64,000 bases of DNA from Kondoa malvinella (GCA_039545315.1 BCIM01000005.1:870609-934608); one strand, 5' to 3'. Shown: positions 1 through 11,121, counted from the stretch's first letter. Translations and numbers: made by a program. Notes: generated by a model not told the origin, from the letters alone.

Positions 1-11
1 GGTTTGAACAG

Positions 12-1311
12 ATGCCGCTCAAGAACGATGTCAAGTTCACCAGCTCTGCTCTGGATAGCGATTCCGACGACGATTCAGATGTAGGGTCAGGTGTCACGCT
101 CGGCTTCGTAGACGGAGTTCTCTCTATCGCAAAAGAATTGAAGGAAAACTCGTTCTGCAACAAAATCGGCGGCTTTCCTTCCTTTTCTCCTACTTTGAAC
201 AACACGCCAGGCACATCTAGCAGCACGTGCGGAGTGTGCAACCGTTCCGTGCCGCTTATCGCCCAACTTTTCTGCCCACTTTCCTCTGAGCAAGTTGAAG
301 GTTCTAAAACTGGTCGAGAGCTGTGGCATAGGTTGTTATATATATGGGCATGCGTGTATAAAGACTGTCAGCGTAAAGAGGGAAGGTGCGTTACTGCCCT
401 TCCCTTGCTAAAATGCATGTTCATTGTTCCATTTCAGTGTTCGCGCTTTTCGTGCTTTGAGACGTGTTCAACCAAGCAAGAAGGGTAAAGAGAAAGAGAA
501 GGTGGTGAGTAATAGCCTACTCGGAGGTCTTCGCTGATTTTCGATTCAGCCCTCGAACCCTTTCTCTTTCGCCAGCTCTACAGACGCTTCGAGCGATCTG
601 GGCTCTAACATCTTTGGATCTTCGGCTTCCCAGAGTGTCTCGAACCCTTTCTCAGCTTTATCGTTATCAGCCGAAGCACCAGAGGAAAGTGAAGAGTCGC
701 CAGAAGCATCAGACGCCGATTCACCAGCTGGGAACGTCAGATGGGACACATTGAATCTACCTCGTCTACCAGCTCAGTACCTAGCTACATCAGAAGAGCC
801 TTCATCCCTTCCACTGAATGCCGGAGGCTTCCAAATAGTCTCTTCACGCCGGTCATCTTCCTCTTCAACGACACAAGAAAAAGGCTGGCAGGGCGAGCAA
901 TATGAGCATCAGCACCTTTCCGGTCTCGATTCCGTCTACCTCAAGTTTCAGGATACAGTCATGGTTCGTTCGGGAGGGGAATTGAGTGATCAAGTACTGC
1001 GGTATGAACGAGCCGGAGCGCCGTTACCTTTCTGTATGGATGCGAGCTACGAGCAGCTGTTCACAAACAAGAAGTATGACAGCAGTAAAGTAGACAAGTG
1101 CAAGTGTGGAAGCAAGAGGGTATTTGAGGTGCAATTGTTGCCGCAAATTGTCAGCTATCTCAGCAAGGATGGTTTGTTGAAGGATAAAGAAGACGAGATG
1201 GAGATCACTTGGAGCGCGGTCTGGGTCTTTTGTTGCGAGCGGGATTGTGGGATAGAGGAAGGCAAGGATGAAGCTTTCTTGGAAGAAAAGATCATGTTGC
1301 AGTATGAATGA
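12..1311 (+). CDS. TSR4: Tsr4/PDCD2-like 40S ribosome assembly chaperone
   Basis: Three exons (12-385, 438-504, 550-1311) join in frame to about 400 residues. The N-terminal half has the PDCD2/Tsr4 pattern: an acidic start, VTLGFVDG, an IGG-F-P segment, a CGVC pair followed by LIAQLFCPL, then a second zinc-binding part ending CVYKDC-RK. A low-complexity Ser/Glu linker (about residues 145-215) leads to the PDCD2_C domain, with DQVLRYERAGAPLPF, a CKCG pair and a late CC-ERDC motif. Family knowledge: Tsr4 is a cytoplasmic dedicated chaperone of ribosomal protein uS5 (Rps2) in 40S maturation. The start is the first ATG in the window, only 11 bp from its edge, so a start further upstream cannot be excluded, although the acidic N-terminus matches family proteins. 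Confidence 0.85.
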
Positions 1312-1348
1312 AAAAAAAGCATAGTATACACAGATACATATTCCGTCT

Positions 1349-2499
1349 CTAGTACAGTGCCTCGCGCGAGTCGTAGGCGAAATATATTCGGGGTTTGTCT
1401 AGCTTGTTAGCAGCAATCTTGAAATTGAAGGCGCGCGGAGGGCCGACAAAGAAGAGCACAGGGAAAGCAGATTCCAGCTGTCTGCAGCACATCACAGAGG
1501 GCATCGGTGCTCTTCTTGTAAGCGGAATATCGTGCCGATCATGTCTGTCAAATCGAATGCGACGCAGCGGTTGCTCGATGCTGTAACAAGCCTTCTCTCT
1601 TTCTGGCAGGTCAAGGTAGTTTGGTGGTAGCGAAGGCAGTACGCCAAATGGACTTTCATCAGGCACGCGAGAGTTTGCCCGCCAGTGCTGGATTCTGTAA
1701 TGACCGTCGTCCAGTCGCGTGTAAGTGAAGTGAGCCATATTGCCAGGTCTGTGCGGCGCTGGCGGCGCTCTTGAGGGAGCAATATCTTGGAAAAGCTCTC
1801 TACGAATGTCCCTAGTTGCGATAGTACTAGGCCACGAGAAAGGGTTGATAGAAAGCCGAAGGATGCTTCGGAAAAGATGTTCACGAAGCATAGCAGCGTG
1901 ATTTGCCCTGAGCGCATCCTCTTGCGACGCATTTAGCTCATTGCGATTGGCGACAGCCATTTGGTCTTCGAGATATGCCACCGTATGGGACGTTTTATCG
2001 AAGGGACCTCTCAAGATAGCATGCAGGTCTCGGGGTGTCCGGCCAATCCACCATGAGCGGATATACTGATTTCAACGTCAGTACGTGACTGAGCAATACT
2101 AGAAGTCAGTCTCACGGTCGGCTGCCTCGATTCCGACGTTTCTAGATCATGGCGGTGCTTCACTAGTCCAAGTCGGCTGCTTTCCAATGTTTGGAGCTGC
2201 TACGTGATGTATTAAGCAAGTCCTGTAGATGGTAGATGGGGCCGTACCAAGGAATGCTCGTGCGGCAAGATTTGCTGTTGTCGCGCAATGTCATTGTCAA
2301 GTCTCTTGATCCTGACATTCAAGTCTTCAGCGCTATCCGCAGTCCTCAATGAAGAGTATGGTGTAGAGTCGCCATCGATCGGAGTCGCATGCGTCCTTGT
2401 CAATTCTTGAGGCGCTGGTAAATGACCTTGACATATAAACTTTTGGCCTGGTCTAGGGGCGCAGCCACATGGCAAGCTAGTATGAGGAGGAGCGGGCAT
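1349..2499 (-). CDS. Hypothetical coiled-coil protein
   Basis: I do not recognise this family. Three exons on the minus strand (2499-2248, 2199-2116, 2065-1349) join without phase conflict into about 350 residues. The N-terminal part is Pro/Cys-rich (CGCAPRPGQ). It is followed by a heptad-like stretch, about residues 62-110, spanning the exon 1-2 junction (NVRIKRLDNDIARQQQ, then LQTLESSRLGL), which suggests a short coiled coil. Exon 3 opens with a conserved-looking IRSWWIGRTPRDLHAIL segment and carries several basic clusters with Arg-His-Asp repeats. No signal peptide or membrane helix is visible. It runs towards TSR4 (38 bp between stops) and is divergent from KEI1. Function unknown; the exon joins support a real gene. 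Confidence 0.6.
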
Positions 2500-2951
2500 T
2501 TAAGCCAGGAAGCTAAGACAGTCTGGTTGTTGAAAATGGAACAAGAACCGAAGAACGGGAGAAGACAAATGAGCTGAAACGATCCTCCGAACAAAGGGAA
2601 TTTGAGAGAAGATTCCAGCAATGGTATACGATACAAGGACAGTCACTTGGGAAGTGAGGCTCAAAAGCCATTCTCTCGTAGCTAGAAGAGCACAGACACG
2701 AAGTCGCAGAGCATCCGTCAGGCCACCATAGATATTCTAGCAGGCGTAGAGAATGACGAAAGCGACATAGGACAACCAAAGCATGAGTTGAATCACCGTC
2801 CGGGTTCAAGACAGCTCGTCAAAACAATGTGAAGCTTTTCTCGCTATAACCACCTCGATACCCGCTTCGAGCTTCTGTCGTCTGATCAGACAGCAGCCAG
2901 ACAATCCTCTGATACCCGCACAAGCCATCTCAAGTTCCCTGAAGCCCTGAC

Positions 2952-3925
2952 ATGGCGACAATCAAATTCACTCCGTTTAGCTCTTTTCTTGGTGTAGACA
3001 TTAAATTAGGTCCGCAGGCTCGGTCATAACGAGGCTCGATAGAACTGATATCGATCTGTGCAGGCGCCTCGATCATCACTCTTTTCGCTGTCTTGAACAA
3101 GGTCGCCGGAATTTATGGTGTCCTGGCCATGTTTCAAGGCTCACTCTCCTGGACGCAAATCAGCGCATATTTGTACTCTGTAGCTACTCTGCTCGTCTTC
3201 CTCTGGGGTCTACGGGGAATAGCTGAAGAACAACCTGCTGCGAGTCTGAACTATGCACATCTGTACACGCTGGATCATTTCATTGGGACAGTGTATACTG
3301 CTACTTTTGGTGTGCTTTGGTGGTTCTTCGTACCGCACGATGGGAGAAGAGTCGCACATTCAGATGCGCAGAAATCGATTGCTGGAGCTGGAGAATCGAG
3401 TGGTCTGGATCCTGAACAGGCGAAATTAGCTGCTGAAGCCGTATGGTCCAAAGAACAAGGCTTTGCACTAGCTGTGCTCATCATCAGCTGGACAGTCAAG
3501 GTTTGCTATCTCCCATCAAGCTATATTTAGTGCTCATTGACCATCAGATATACTTCATCCTGTGTCTCTACTCTTTCGCACTGCATATCCGACGCGGGAC
3601 ATATCATCAACTACCTATCTCACGCTCAAGAGCTTCCTCACTCGGCAACAGCGTCCCATTAGGTGCAAGAGGTCGATCAGGCAGCTATGGCTATTCCCAC
3701 GTCAAGACCTACTCTAACGCCACTACCATCCTTGATCCAGAAGATGAGAATTCTCCTTCACCACCGCCGAGCAAAGCAAAGGGGAAAACACCACCTCGAC
3801 CTGCTGCTTTGACGAGAATGCGATCAAGTTCTATTTTACAAGAGCCAGCTCAGTTGGGACCGGGTGCGGGCATGATAAGGAGTAGAAGTTATATTGAGGC
3901 GCCGAAGGATGCTAGTGCCAGCTAG
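2952..3925 (+). CDS. KEI1: Inositol phosphorylceramide synthase regulatory subunit Kei1
   Basis: Three exons (2952-3009, 3064-3500, 3548-3925) give about 290 residues. The Kei1 pattern is clear: a short N-terminus ending in FLG-D-K-G, a first membrane helix (IITLFAVLNKVAGIYGVL), a second (YLYSVATLLVFLWGL), a third around GTVYTATFGVLWWFFV, and a last helix that crosses intron 2 (YFILCLYSFALHIRRGTY). The tail is Ser/Pro-rich and basic. Family knowledge: Kei1 is the Golgi partner of the catalytic subunit Aur1 and is needed for activity and localisation of IPC synthase, which moves phosphoinositol from phosphatidylinositol to (phyto)ceramide. The gene converges on the lipid kinase at 4085-5086 and lies 1.3 kb from TSC13. 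Confidence 0.85.
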
Positions 3926-4084
3926 GGCGTAGATCGCTGGCGAAGGAGACCGGCCACATCAAGCCCAAATCTTGATGTTCGAGGCAGATGGAGCCAGAGC
4001 GTGAATGCTGCAAGATTGATCTTGTTCGATCGAGTGGATGGCACCGTCGATGCACATCAGTCGAGAGCGCTCATCAGTGCCGCT

Positions 4085-5086
4085 CTAGAAGATGATCAGA
4101 TGGATCAGCCGCCCAAACCGACCACTCACAGGCGTCCAGTCAAGACCAGAGCAACGCCAATAATCAACCACCAACTGATCTGGAACATCGCCTTGCTGCC
4201 ATGCCCTCATGCCTTCGCCATCCCACACGAGATCAACATGTTTTCCTTCATTATACATCTCCGCAAACACCTTTGTCATCTCTTCGAAGAAACTTTTGCT
4301 CTCCCTTCCCTTTCGCCTAATGCCAACTACATCAATACTACCTGCCTCAGCTTCACCCCTCTTGGTCGCAACCACAAACTTGTCCTCCAACCTATCCGTC
4401 AAACAAGCATTCAAATAGCTCCAAGGTCCTTCTTGCTCTCCATCACATTCAACAAACCCTCGACCAGGTGTATACTTTTTCGCATCCTTCAATACCGCTC
4501 GACCAGGATATTCGCTACCCCAATTCTGTTCAGCTGCTTTTTTGAACCTTTCAATGCCGGGCGTTGATTCGCGTAGTTTATCGCTATCGAACAATATCGA
4601 CGCATGAAGAGCAGTGGAGACTACTACGTGCGCCAAGATTGTCTTGTCATTCAGAGCAACTTGAGCAAGTGGAAGTAATCTCGGTTTGCTGGAATAGATT
4701 GATGCTAGGGAAGCTAGAGGATTGGATGTTCGGAAGAGGAAGTGATAAAGTGCATTGGCTGTACCGTGTGGTATGGGAATGAAGGTGATTTCAGCTTTGG
4801 GCGAGAGGCCGGAAAGAAATTCATGCAGTGTACCATCACCGGAGAGGATTATGATTGTTGCTGGTGTTTTCAGAGTGGAAGCGAAGGCTGAGGTGGAAGT
4901 AGCAGAGGTGGTGCGGTGTAAGACGTATGGTATTGCATGTTGCGACAGGAAAGGCTCGAGGGTGTTTGTGAAGTATGACGGTGCTTCTCCTGAGCCTGAA
5001 ACGGGATTCAATAGGACGTGTAGATTCTGCAGATGCTCTATAGGCGGTGCTGGCCATTTGGATAGAAGCTTGTCGAGCAATGCCAT
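4085..5086 (-). CDS. Diacylglycerol/sphingoid long-chain base kinase-family protein
   Basis: A single exon of 333 residues with a DAGK catalytic domain. Visible signatures are LLNPVSGSGEAP near residue 26 (the phosphate loop of lipid kinases), IIILSGDGTLHEFLSGL near residue 97 (family consensus GGDGT, here Ser-Gly-Asp-Gly-Thr) and PIPHGTANAL near residue 124 (consensus PxGTxNxL). The C-terminal half matches the second DAGK subdomain only loosely. The nearest known enzymes are Lcb4/Lcb5-type sphingoid base kinases and related lipid kinases. The protein is shorter than Lcb4 and lacks its N-terminal region. The substrate cannot be read from sequence; the location between KEI1 and TSC13 favours a sphingolipid role (inference). 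No intron is present, in contrast with its neighbours. Confidence 0.75.
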   Translation of the reverse strand: MALLDKLLSKWPAPPIEHLQNLHVLLNPVSGSGEAPSYFTNTLEPFLSQHAIPYVLHRTTSATSTSAFASTLKTPATIIILSGDGTLHEFLSGLSPKAEITFIPIPHGTANALYHFLFRTSNPLASLASIYSSKPRLLPLAQVALNDKTILAHVVVSTALHASILFDSDKLRESTPGIERFKKAAEQNWGSEYPGRAVLKDAKKYTPGRGFVECDGEQEGPWSYLNACLTDRLEDKFVVATKRGEAEAGSIDVVGIRRKGRESKSFFEEMTKVFAEMYNEGKHVDLVWDGEGMRAWQQGDVPDQLVVDYWRCSGLDWTPVSGRFGRLIHLIIF

Positions 5087-5191
5087 GTTGGTCCTGAACA
5101 GCTGAAACGTCGGCTATCTCTGCTGCGACACGTTTATAACGCAGGCTTTTCTCTTTGACAAGGGTTTGACCAGGCCAAACAACTTGCAAAT

Positions 5192-6590
5192 ATGGTGTTG
5201 GTGCTACTAAAGAAACGAGGCGACAAGGATCAAACGGCAATTACGATAGATGGCAAGAATGCAACCGAAGTGACAGTGGGCGAACTCAAGGCTGTGATTC
5301 AGCAAAAGACTCGCATGGCCGTAGTCAGGCAAAGATTGACCAACGATGGAGGTAAAGTTTTGGATGATGATGACAAGACGCTGGACACGTATCGCGTTGG
5401 AGGTGGTGAAGGCGGTGTTGTGCTCAAGGATATGGGTGCTCAGATAGGTCAGTCGTACTATGTATCGGATTCTTGCAAGAGCTGATTGTGTTGTTGTAGC
5501 TTGGAAGACTGTCGTAAGGTGTTTGCTGGATGCGACTCTATACAGCTAAATCCTCTGTGAACAGTTCTTGGTCGAATATGTGAGTAATCATGCAGTCAGG
5601 AGCGCAGGGAGCCGATGCTTTGGAGCAGCTTGGCCCTTTGATCATTCATCCTCTGATTTACTACTACGGCCCAAAGTACATCTATGGCGACACGTTCCAA
5701 TACAGCAAGATCCAGACGTAAGCCTAGTTGTCTATAGCGTCTTTCGCGCTGAGAGATTATCGCGCTTACAGCTATGCATTTTACATGGTCATGCTGCACT
5801 TCTTCAAACGAGAAATGGAGACCCTCTTGTGAGTTCGTGTCGCCTTTCTGATCTTCTTGCTGACTCTTGCTCCAGCGTGCATCGCTTTTCCAAAGCCACA
5901 ATGCCGTTTTTCAACCTTTTCAAAAAGTAGGTCAATATACCAGAAGAATAGCTGTAATCAGCTCACGTCAATCCTGCAGCTCTACCCACTATTGGATCCT
6001 CTCTGGTCTTGCGCTGGCTATTCCACTCTACGGACCATGGCACGGCGCTGCCGCTCTCAAAGCATCAAACTCTTTCCGAAAAACAGATGAAGTCATCTTT
6101 CCCATTATCGGATTCTGGCTGGTCAGTCTTTTACCACTCGTGTAATTCCTCTGCGTTGAACAAGTCCTGCGTTGAACAACAGTTTTGCGAAGTCTCAAAC
6201 CTTCTCACTCACCTACATTTGCGTTCTTTGAGACCAGCAGGCACGCGCAAACGTTCATTACCTGATGGATACGGCTTCAACATGTGTTGGTGCCCCAATT
6301 ACTTGTTTGAAGGTCTGGGTTGGATCTGCTTCAGTTTAGTGACTATGGATTGGGCTGGTTTGTCTTATCTCCATGATTGCTCTAATCAGGCTAATGATTG
6401 GGTAGCTTGGGGATTTACTATCGTCTCGGTCTCTCAGATGACCCTGTGGGCATTGAAAAAGTGCGTGTTGTTTCATGATCAGCTTTCGAGCCGTTGTTCA
6501 TGATCTCGCGCGCACAGGAAGAGAGCTTACAAGAAAGAGTTTGGAAAACAAGTGGGCAACAAGGCTGCCATTCTCCCTGGGATCTTGTAG
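5192..6590 (+). CDS. TSC13: Very-long-chain enoyl-CoA reductase (Tsc13/TECR)
   Basis: Ten exons (5192-5447, 5500-5513, 5565-5579, 5629-5717, 5772-5828, 5876-5926, 5980-6121, 6183-6357, 6406-6460, 6518-6590) join in frame to 308 residues, the usual Tsc13 length. Residues 1-80 form the ubiquitin-like domain typical of the family. It is followed by FLVEYLGPLIIHPLIYYY, a membrane segment around HYWILSGLALAIPLYG, and the C-terminal steroid-reductase-like block with the NxCxxPNYxFE motif (NMCWCPNYLFEGLGW) and a basic tail. It catalyses the last step of the ER fatty-acid elongation cycle, NADPH-dependent reduction of trans-2-enoyl-CoA, and supplies very-long-chain acyl groups for ceramide. Exons 2 and 3 are only 14 and 15 nt long. 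A 105-bp divergent promoter separates it from the lipid kinase. Confidence 0.92.
6151..6179 (+). repeat. 13-nt tandem duplication at an intron 3' end (TSC13)
   Basis: CTGCGTTGAACAA occurs at 6151-6163 and 6167-6179 (16-nt period), directly before the acceptor of the TSC13 intron 6122-6182. Confidence 0.85.
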
Positions 6591-6690
6591 TCTGCTTCCA
6601 AGTAAAAATGCTAATTTCGTCACTTACCTCCCCGCATGTGATCGACAACTTCCTCTTTGACCTCATTCAACCATTCGACTATTGAGAAGC

Positions 6691-7823
6691 ATGGTTCGCA
6701 GTGTAAAGCTCTCTGACGGCACTTCTATCCCTTGGCTGGCGTACGGAAATGGATCAGGTCAAGCTGGCGGCAAGTCGAGTGAAGGTTTCTCTAAACTCGG
6801 CCAACAGGCTTTAGATGCTGGTTTTGTGCATATAGGCTGGTCCATCTCATTCTGCAGTGACAAGCGCTGACTTCGCTTGCAGATACCGCTCAAGTATGAC
6901 TATCGGAGCGATATTCGACCGAAACTAATGCATGTACGCAGGGCTATGGTGGAGAACAACAAGAGGGCGAGACTGGTAGATTATTAGAAGCCAGTGACCC
7001 AGAGTACAAGATTTACGTCACCAGTAAACTATCGCAATTGAACGGCTTTACGGAATGTCAACCTATCGACTCGATCAAAGAATCTGTAGCTGCTAGTACA
7101 AAGAAGCTTGGGCGAGTACCTAATCTATGGCTGTTGCACAACCCCTTTGTTACTGGATCTGGAGAAGGTCGACCTGATGAGCTAGTCGCTACGTGGAAGA
7201 TCCTCGAAGAGCTCAAAGACGATGGCAAGCTCTTCAGTATTGGTGTTTCCAACTTTCGACCACAAGATCTAGAAGCCATCTTGAAGGACTGCAAGCATCC
7301 ACCTGTGGTCAACCAAATCGAGTTTCATCCTTACTTGTTGGCGCATTTGAAGCCTGTGCTAGACATCCACAAGAAGCACGGCATCGTCACGGAAAGTTAT
7401 GGGCCACTTACACCTATTCTGAGAAACAAAGGCGGGAGATTGGACAGTGTGTTGGGCAAGATCGCCGAGAGGGTCAAAAAGGATGCTGGAAGTGTGGCGG
7501 TGGATGAGACGAGTGTGCTATTGCTATGGATCAGAGCTGTGGGAGCAGTAGCTGTGACTACATCTGGCAATGCAGATCGAAGTAGGTCCTTCCTATTTGT
7601 AGATGACCTATCCTAACAGTTTTCACAGTCAAAAACCTGGCCGCGGTTGACGCACTACCTGATCTGACTGAGGAAGAGGTCGAGAAGTAGGTGCTCTTTC
7701 GTCTGGGCAGAGCGAAGCTGATGCTGCAGCAGGATCAATACCATTGGCAAACAAGTACATTTCAGGAACTATACCGAGCACATGGAGCAAGAGTTCCCTG
7801 TGCCAAAGTTACCTTCAAAGTGA
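6691..7823 (+). CDS. Aldo-keto reductase (NADP-dependent)
   Basis: Five exons (6691-6835, 6883-6893, 6942-7581, 7629-7686, 7733-7823) give about 314 residues with an aldo-keto reductase fold. Visible features are VKLSDGTSIPWLAYGNG at the N-terminus, the GFVHIDTAQGYGGE stretch with catalytic Asp and Tyr, a YVTSKL strand with the catalytic-region Lys, LWLLHNP replacing the usual D-LIH-P, IGVSNFRPQDLE, VVNQIEFHPYL and a C-terminal WIRAVGAVAVTTSG cofactor-binding segment. Substrate unknown; fungal relatives reduce ketones, aldehydes or conjugated polyketides. Intron 1 (6836-6882) must use a GC donor (GCTGGT) to keep the His-Ile-Asp-Thr motif. Exon 2 is only 11 nt. It starts 100 bp after TSC13 on the same strand. 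Confidence 0.85.
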
Positions 7824-8310
7824 TCGAAAGAAAGAAGCGTAGGGTCATCTGTAGTATCACTGAGACAGCTCTGTTTGCATTGCCGGATTCAATGTCATTT
7901 CGTCCACATACCGCCAACAGTCCTCTTCCTTCGTACTGTACTGCAGGATACTTGCTCAGCTATCTGACATCGCGTTGTCATCCCGCCTGACGAGGCATTA
8001 GCATCGAAAGAAACAGACAGCAAGTCCAGCTGGAGCGCATGTCGTCTGCAGGCAGATTGTGCTGAACCTTCGAGCGCTTCTACTTTTCTCAGCTCTGTCG
8101 TGAAAGCCCATCTGTGCTGTAGTCAATGCTTCCGCCTCTTAATTCAGCGAGTAGCAGTTGTTCAGATTTCAAAATCAGTCTGTCTATGCTTGCTTGCTTT
8201 TGGCGTATACATGGCGTTCTGTCAATCACTGCAATTCCTGCGTTATTAGGGTTATCCTGCGTTATTGGTATTCTCAGTGGACCCTATGTCGATTGCTTCG
8301 GCTGCTTGAG
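7824..8310. other. Intergenic region before MYND gene
   Basis: No gene is supported here. The stretch holds the 3' region of the aldo-keto reductase and the presumed promoter of the MYND-finger gene. Several short open frames exist, but none continues into a coherent protein through plausible splice sites. A 12-nt direct repeat (8236-8247 and 8255-8266) is listed separately. Confidence 0.5.
8236..8266 (+). repeat. Imperfect tandem 12-nt repeat
   Basis: TCCTGCGTTATT occurs at 8236-8247 and again at 8255-8266, a 19-nt period. It lies just upstream of the MYND-finger gene start. No function is apparent. Confidence 0.7.
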
Positions 8311-9253
8311 ATGGTTTCATTCTTGCTTCAAGTTTCCAACCCATTGGATACCTTGCACGATGAGCAAGCCGGTGAGCGCTCGAAAGTTTCGGTGACCCTC
8401 TATCAGTCGCAAACCCCTACGTGATCTCGGCCATATCTTCGGACTTTCGAGATACCTTCGACAGCTTTCCAAATGTGCGCTGTCCGAAATAGTCGTCACG
8501 ATAGGCAGACCTGAGAAAGGCTGCTGTGCGAGTTGCGGAGAGACCATCGTCGAGAACACTTTGGACAGCGTGTCGCGGCAGGTCAAATGGGCTCTGGAGC
8601 TCAACAGTAATCGCCAGTACAAATTTCTCGTCAGCCAAAACCAAGCTGTTCGACATTTGTTTGCTCTACAAATGCGACTTCTCCACTACTGGAAGCCTTG
8701 GAATGGCGAGGTTGGTGACATGGACAATCCAGACTACCAAAGACTTCCGCAAGATGACATGATGAGTATTCTGCCAAGAACGGTACATGTCGAATACTCC
8801 GCTTGCTTCAATTGCGGCGCCATGGCCACCAGCAGGCAGGCAGCTCAAAGCCTGATACGGGCTTGCGGCAGTTGCGGAGTGGGTTCTCCTTCAGACGTTT
8901 AGCTGGTGCTGGTGCTGATCGAATTTGTAGATGGCGTCTTACTGCAGCAAAGCCTGCGCTACGTTGCATTGGAAAAGCGGACGTACGTTGACTGATCGAT
9001 ATGGCCCATCACTGGACTGACCATTTTCTCAGACAAAGAAACATGCAGCCGGATGCTGCAGCCTGACAAGCCTTTGCGCAACTTTGCAGACAAGATTGTT
9101 GATGATCTGGAACTGCATTCTCTCAGCGATGGTCGCCCACACGAGATTGGCTCTTTGAGAGCACGTCTGGACGAAAAAAAAACCGACGAAACGAACTCGA
9201 GGCAACTGCTGCTGAAAACGAAGAAATCCAGCCTGGCAATGCGAAGCAAATAG
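8311..9253 (+). CDS. MYND-type zinc-finger protein
   Basis: Four exons (8311-8363, 8407-8878, 8931-8982, 9033-9253) join to about 265 residues. The diagnostic part is a MYND finger at about residues 155-196: CFNC, then CGSC, a YCSKAC block, LHW and HKETC, the full Cys7-His zinc-ligand set. It is assembled only when the introns at 8879-8930 and 8983-9032 are removed. An extra CCASCGE pair lies near residue 52. MYND domains bind proline-rich peptides or zinc in transcription and signalling proteins; no other domain is recognised, so the role is open. The N-terminus relies on a GC-AG intron at 8364-8406 (GCAAGC donor) and on the ATG at 8311, and is the least certain part. The C-terminus is Lys/Arg-rich. 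Confidence 0.65.
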
Positions 9254-9784
9254 GGCTTTGAATGACATGGTGCATTTGCATCTCACCAATTCTCATCGCC
9301 TGCCTAGAAGACAGCGACAACAGAGCACTCGAACACATTAGGCAGACGTGGCTGAGGGCAACAGAACGGCGTCAAGCAGATAGAAGCCTGCTTAACGCCT
9401 GTATACGTGCATTACTTGTATTCTCCTGCTCTGCATCTCGCCTCTGCAGGTGTATGCGATGCTCTCAGCCGTAATAAGGTTCCAGAAATGCGCTGTTCGC
9501 ATCCACGATTACCTCTCTTCCTTCCTGTCTAATGCCGGCTAACAGATGATCTATATCGTACTCGAAGCTACTATGCCCGTCTCTCATCGCAATTTGGTCG
9601 CATAAAGTCGCTTGCATCGCTTGATCGATCAAATTTCATTCATCCAAATTTAGCTTTTCGATAATCCGCTGCGGTGTCTGTAAACTACTAGCAGAGCGGC
9701 TTACCTACTGCTCAGCTGAAGACCAAATACTGCTCACACCACAGCTCGGCATCTCCATCAGCAAGCTTTCGCTCAGCTACAGTC
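9254..9784. other. Intergenic region before PQ-loop gene
   Basis: No gene or RNA is recognised. The stretch contains the MYND-gene 3' region and the promoter of the PQ-loop gene; open frames are short and carry no family signature. Confidence 0.5.
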
Positions 9785-10821
9785 ATGCCAGCCAATCACG
9801 CTGTTGAAAATGTCTTGGGCACTCTCGGTATCACTCTAGCCTGCCCTGCTTGCGAAATGGCTCATTGATGTATTAGGCGCTGTGCTTTGGTCAATACAGC
9901 TATTCCCGCAGCTGATCAAGTCATACAAGCGAAAGACGACCGACGGCTTGCATCCTACAAGTGAGGACCTGCCCTTGCTTCATTAAATCTATGCTTACTG
10001 GATCACAGTGATGATCCTCTGGTCTTGCGCTTCCGTCATGTTTGTCATATGCTTGTGTCAGCTGTTAATTACGCGCTGACCTCCGTCAAGATTGGGCGCC
10101 TATGTTATTGTCCAAGGCGTCAATATCCCTCTGATCGTACAACCTCAATCAATGGGCGCCCTATGTGCCCTATGTGCAGCCCAGCGGTTCTATTACGATC
10201 TCAAAACACCTCTCTGGAAAGTCTCTGCTTCCCTTTTGGTGATTTTCAGCATAGCGGCAGGTGTAGAGGTCGGACTGGTCTATGCGGCGAGGGTGCGCTT
10301 TGCCTTCAGTCCATTCGTTGTCGTCTGACAGATGCTCTTAAAAAAAAGGCTGCTGAAGATCACGGGATATCAGGCTTCACAACCTTTCTTGGCGTCGCCT
10401 CTGTGGTGATGATCAATTCTGGCTTCCCACCTCAAATTTGGCTCGGGTGGAAGCACAAAGAGGTCTTTGGCATTTCCTTCATCTTCTTGTACGTCGGACA
10501 TCTTGCATCTTTGCATCGCTCACTGAAACTTGTATCGCGAACAGAGCGGTCGACGCACTGGGAGGAATAGTCTCTGCTCTGTCACTAGCCTTCGCAACAG
10601 AAGCCATTGACGGTCTGACCTGCGCCTCATATATCGGTCCACCTTTCTTCGAATTTATTCTTTTCGGGATGGCGCTTTATCTAAACCCCAGAGCAAGGAG
10701 AAGGAGAGCAGCAGAGAGCGCTATTGGGCCTTTGGACGAGGAGAGCCGGGTTGAAGAGACGCTGGAAGAGAAGAGGGAACGAGAAGGCTTGGAATTGCAG
10801 ACTGAGAACGAGCGGGTATAA
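9785..10821 (+). CDS. PQ-loop repeat membrane transporter
   Basis: Six exons (9785-9827, 9877-9960, 10009-10039, 10091-10292, 10349-10488, 10545-10821) give about 258 residues with two PQ-loop repeats. The first is LFPQLIKSYKRKTTDGLHP at about residue 23; the second is GFPPQIWLGWKHKEVFGIS at about residue 130. Hydrophobic helices surround them (AYVIVQGVNIPLIV, SASLLVIFSIAAGVEVGLVY, EFILFGMALYL). The hydrophilic tail is Arg/Glu-rich. PQ-loop proteins are seven-helix vacuolar or lysosomal amino-acid or sugar carriers (cystinosin, Ypq1, SWEET relatives). This one fits the fungal single-gene PQ-loop group; its substrate is unknown. Intron 4 ends in an AAG acceptor after a run of A (10341-10348), which is the only choice that keeps the reading frame. 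Confidence 0.8.
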
Positions 10822-11121
10822 AATTCGGGTAGAGCACAGATGAGTGTATGTAGACAATAGAGATACGCAATAGAGTCTGAAATGTCAATAGTCATGTGTC
10901 CAACTAGCACAGCCAGTATGGCAATGCGAGCCGTCTGGCAATGTTGCACGGACCACATCACAAAGGCAAAAAAAAACAGCGGAGCAGCTTTTTAGACAGT
11001 GTCAGAACGGCGACATCCACGTGAAAGTACAGCGAGAAGAAGATAGAAACAGAAACGGTAGAAAGAGTCAGAAGGAACGACCCGTCGGAACCCGTGCGAT
11101 TAAGGACCAGCCTATACTTCT
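10822..11121. other. Convergent intergenic region
   Basis: Shared 3' region between the PQ-loop gene and SEC72. It contains an A-rich tract near 10970. Nothing else is recognised. Confidence 0.5.
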
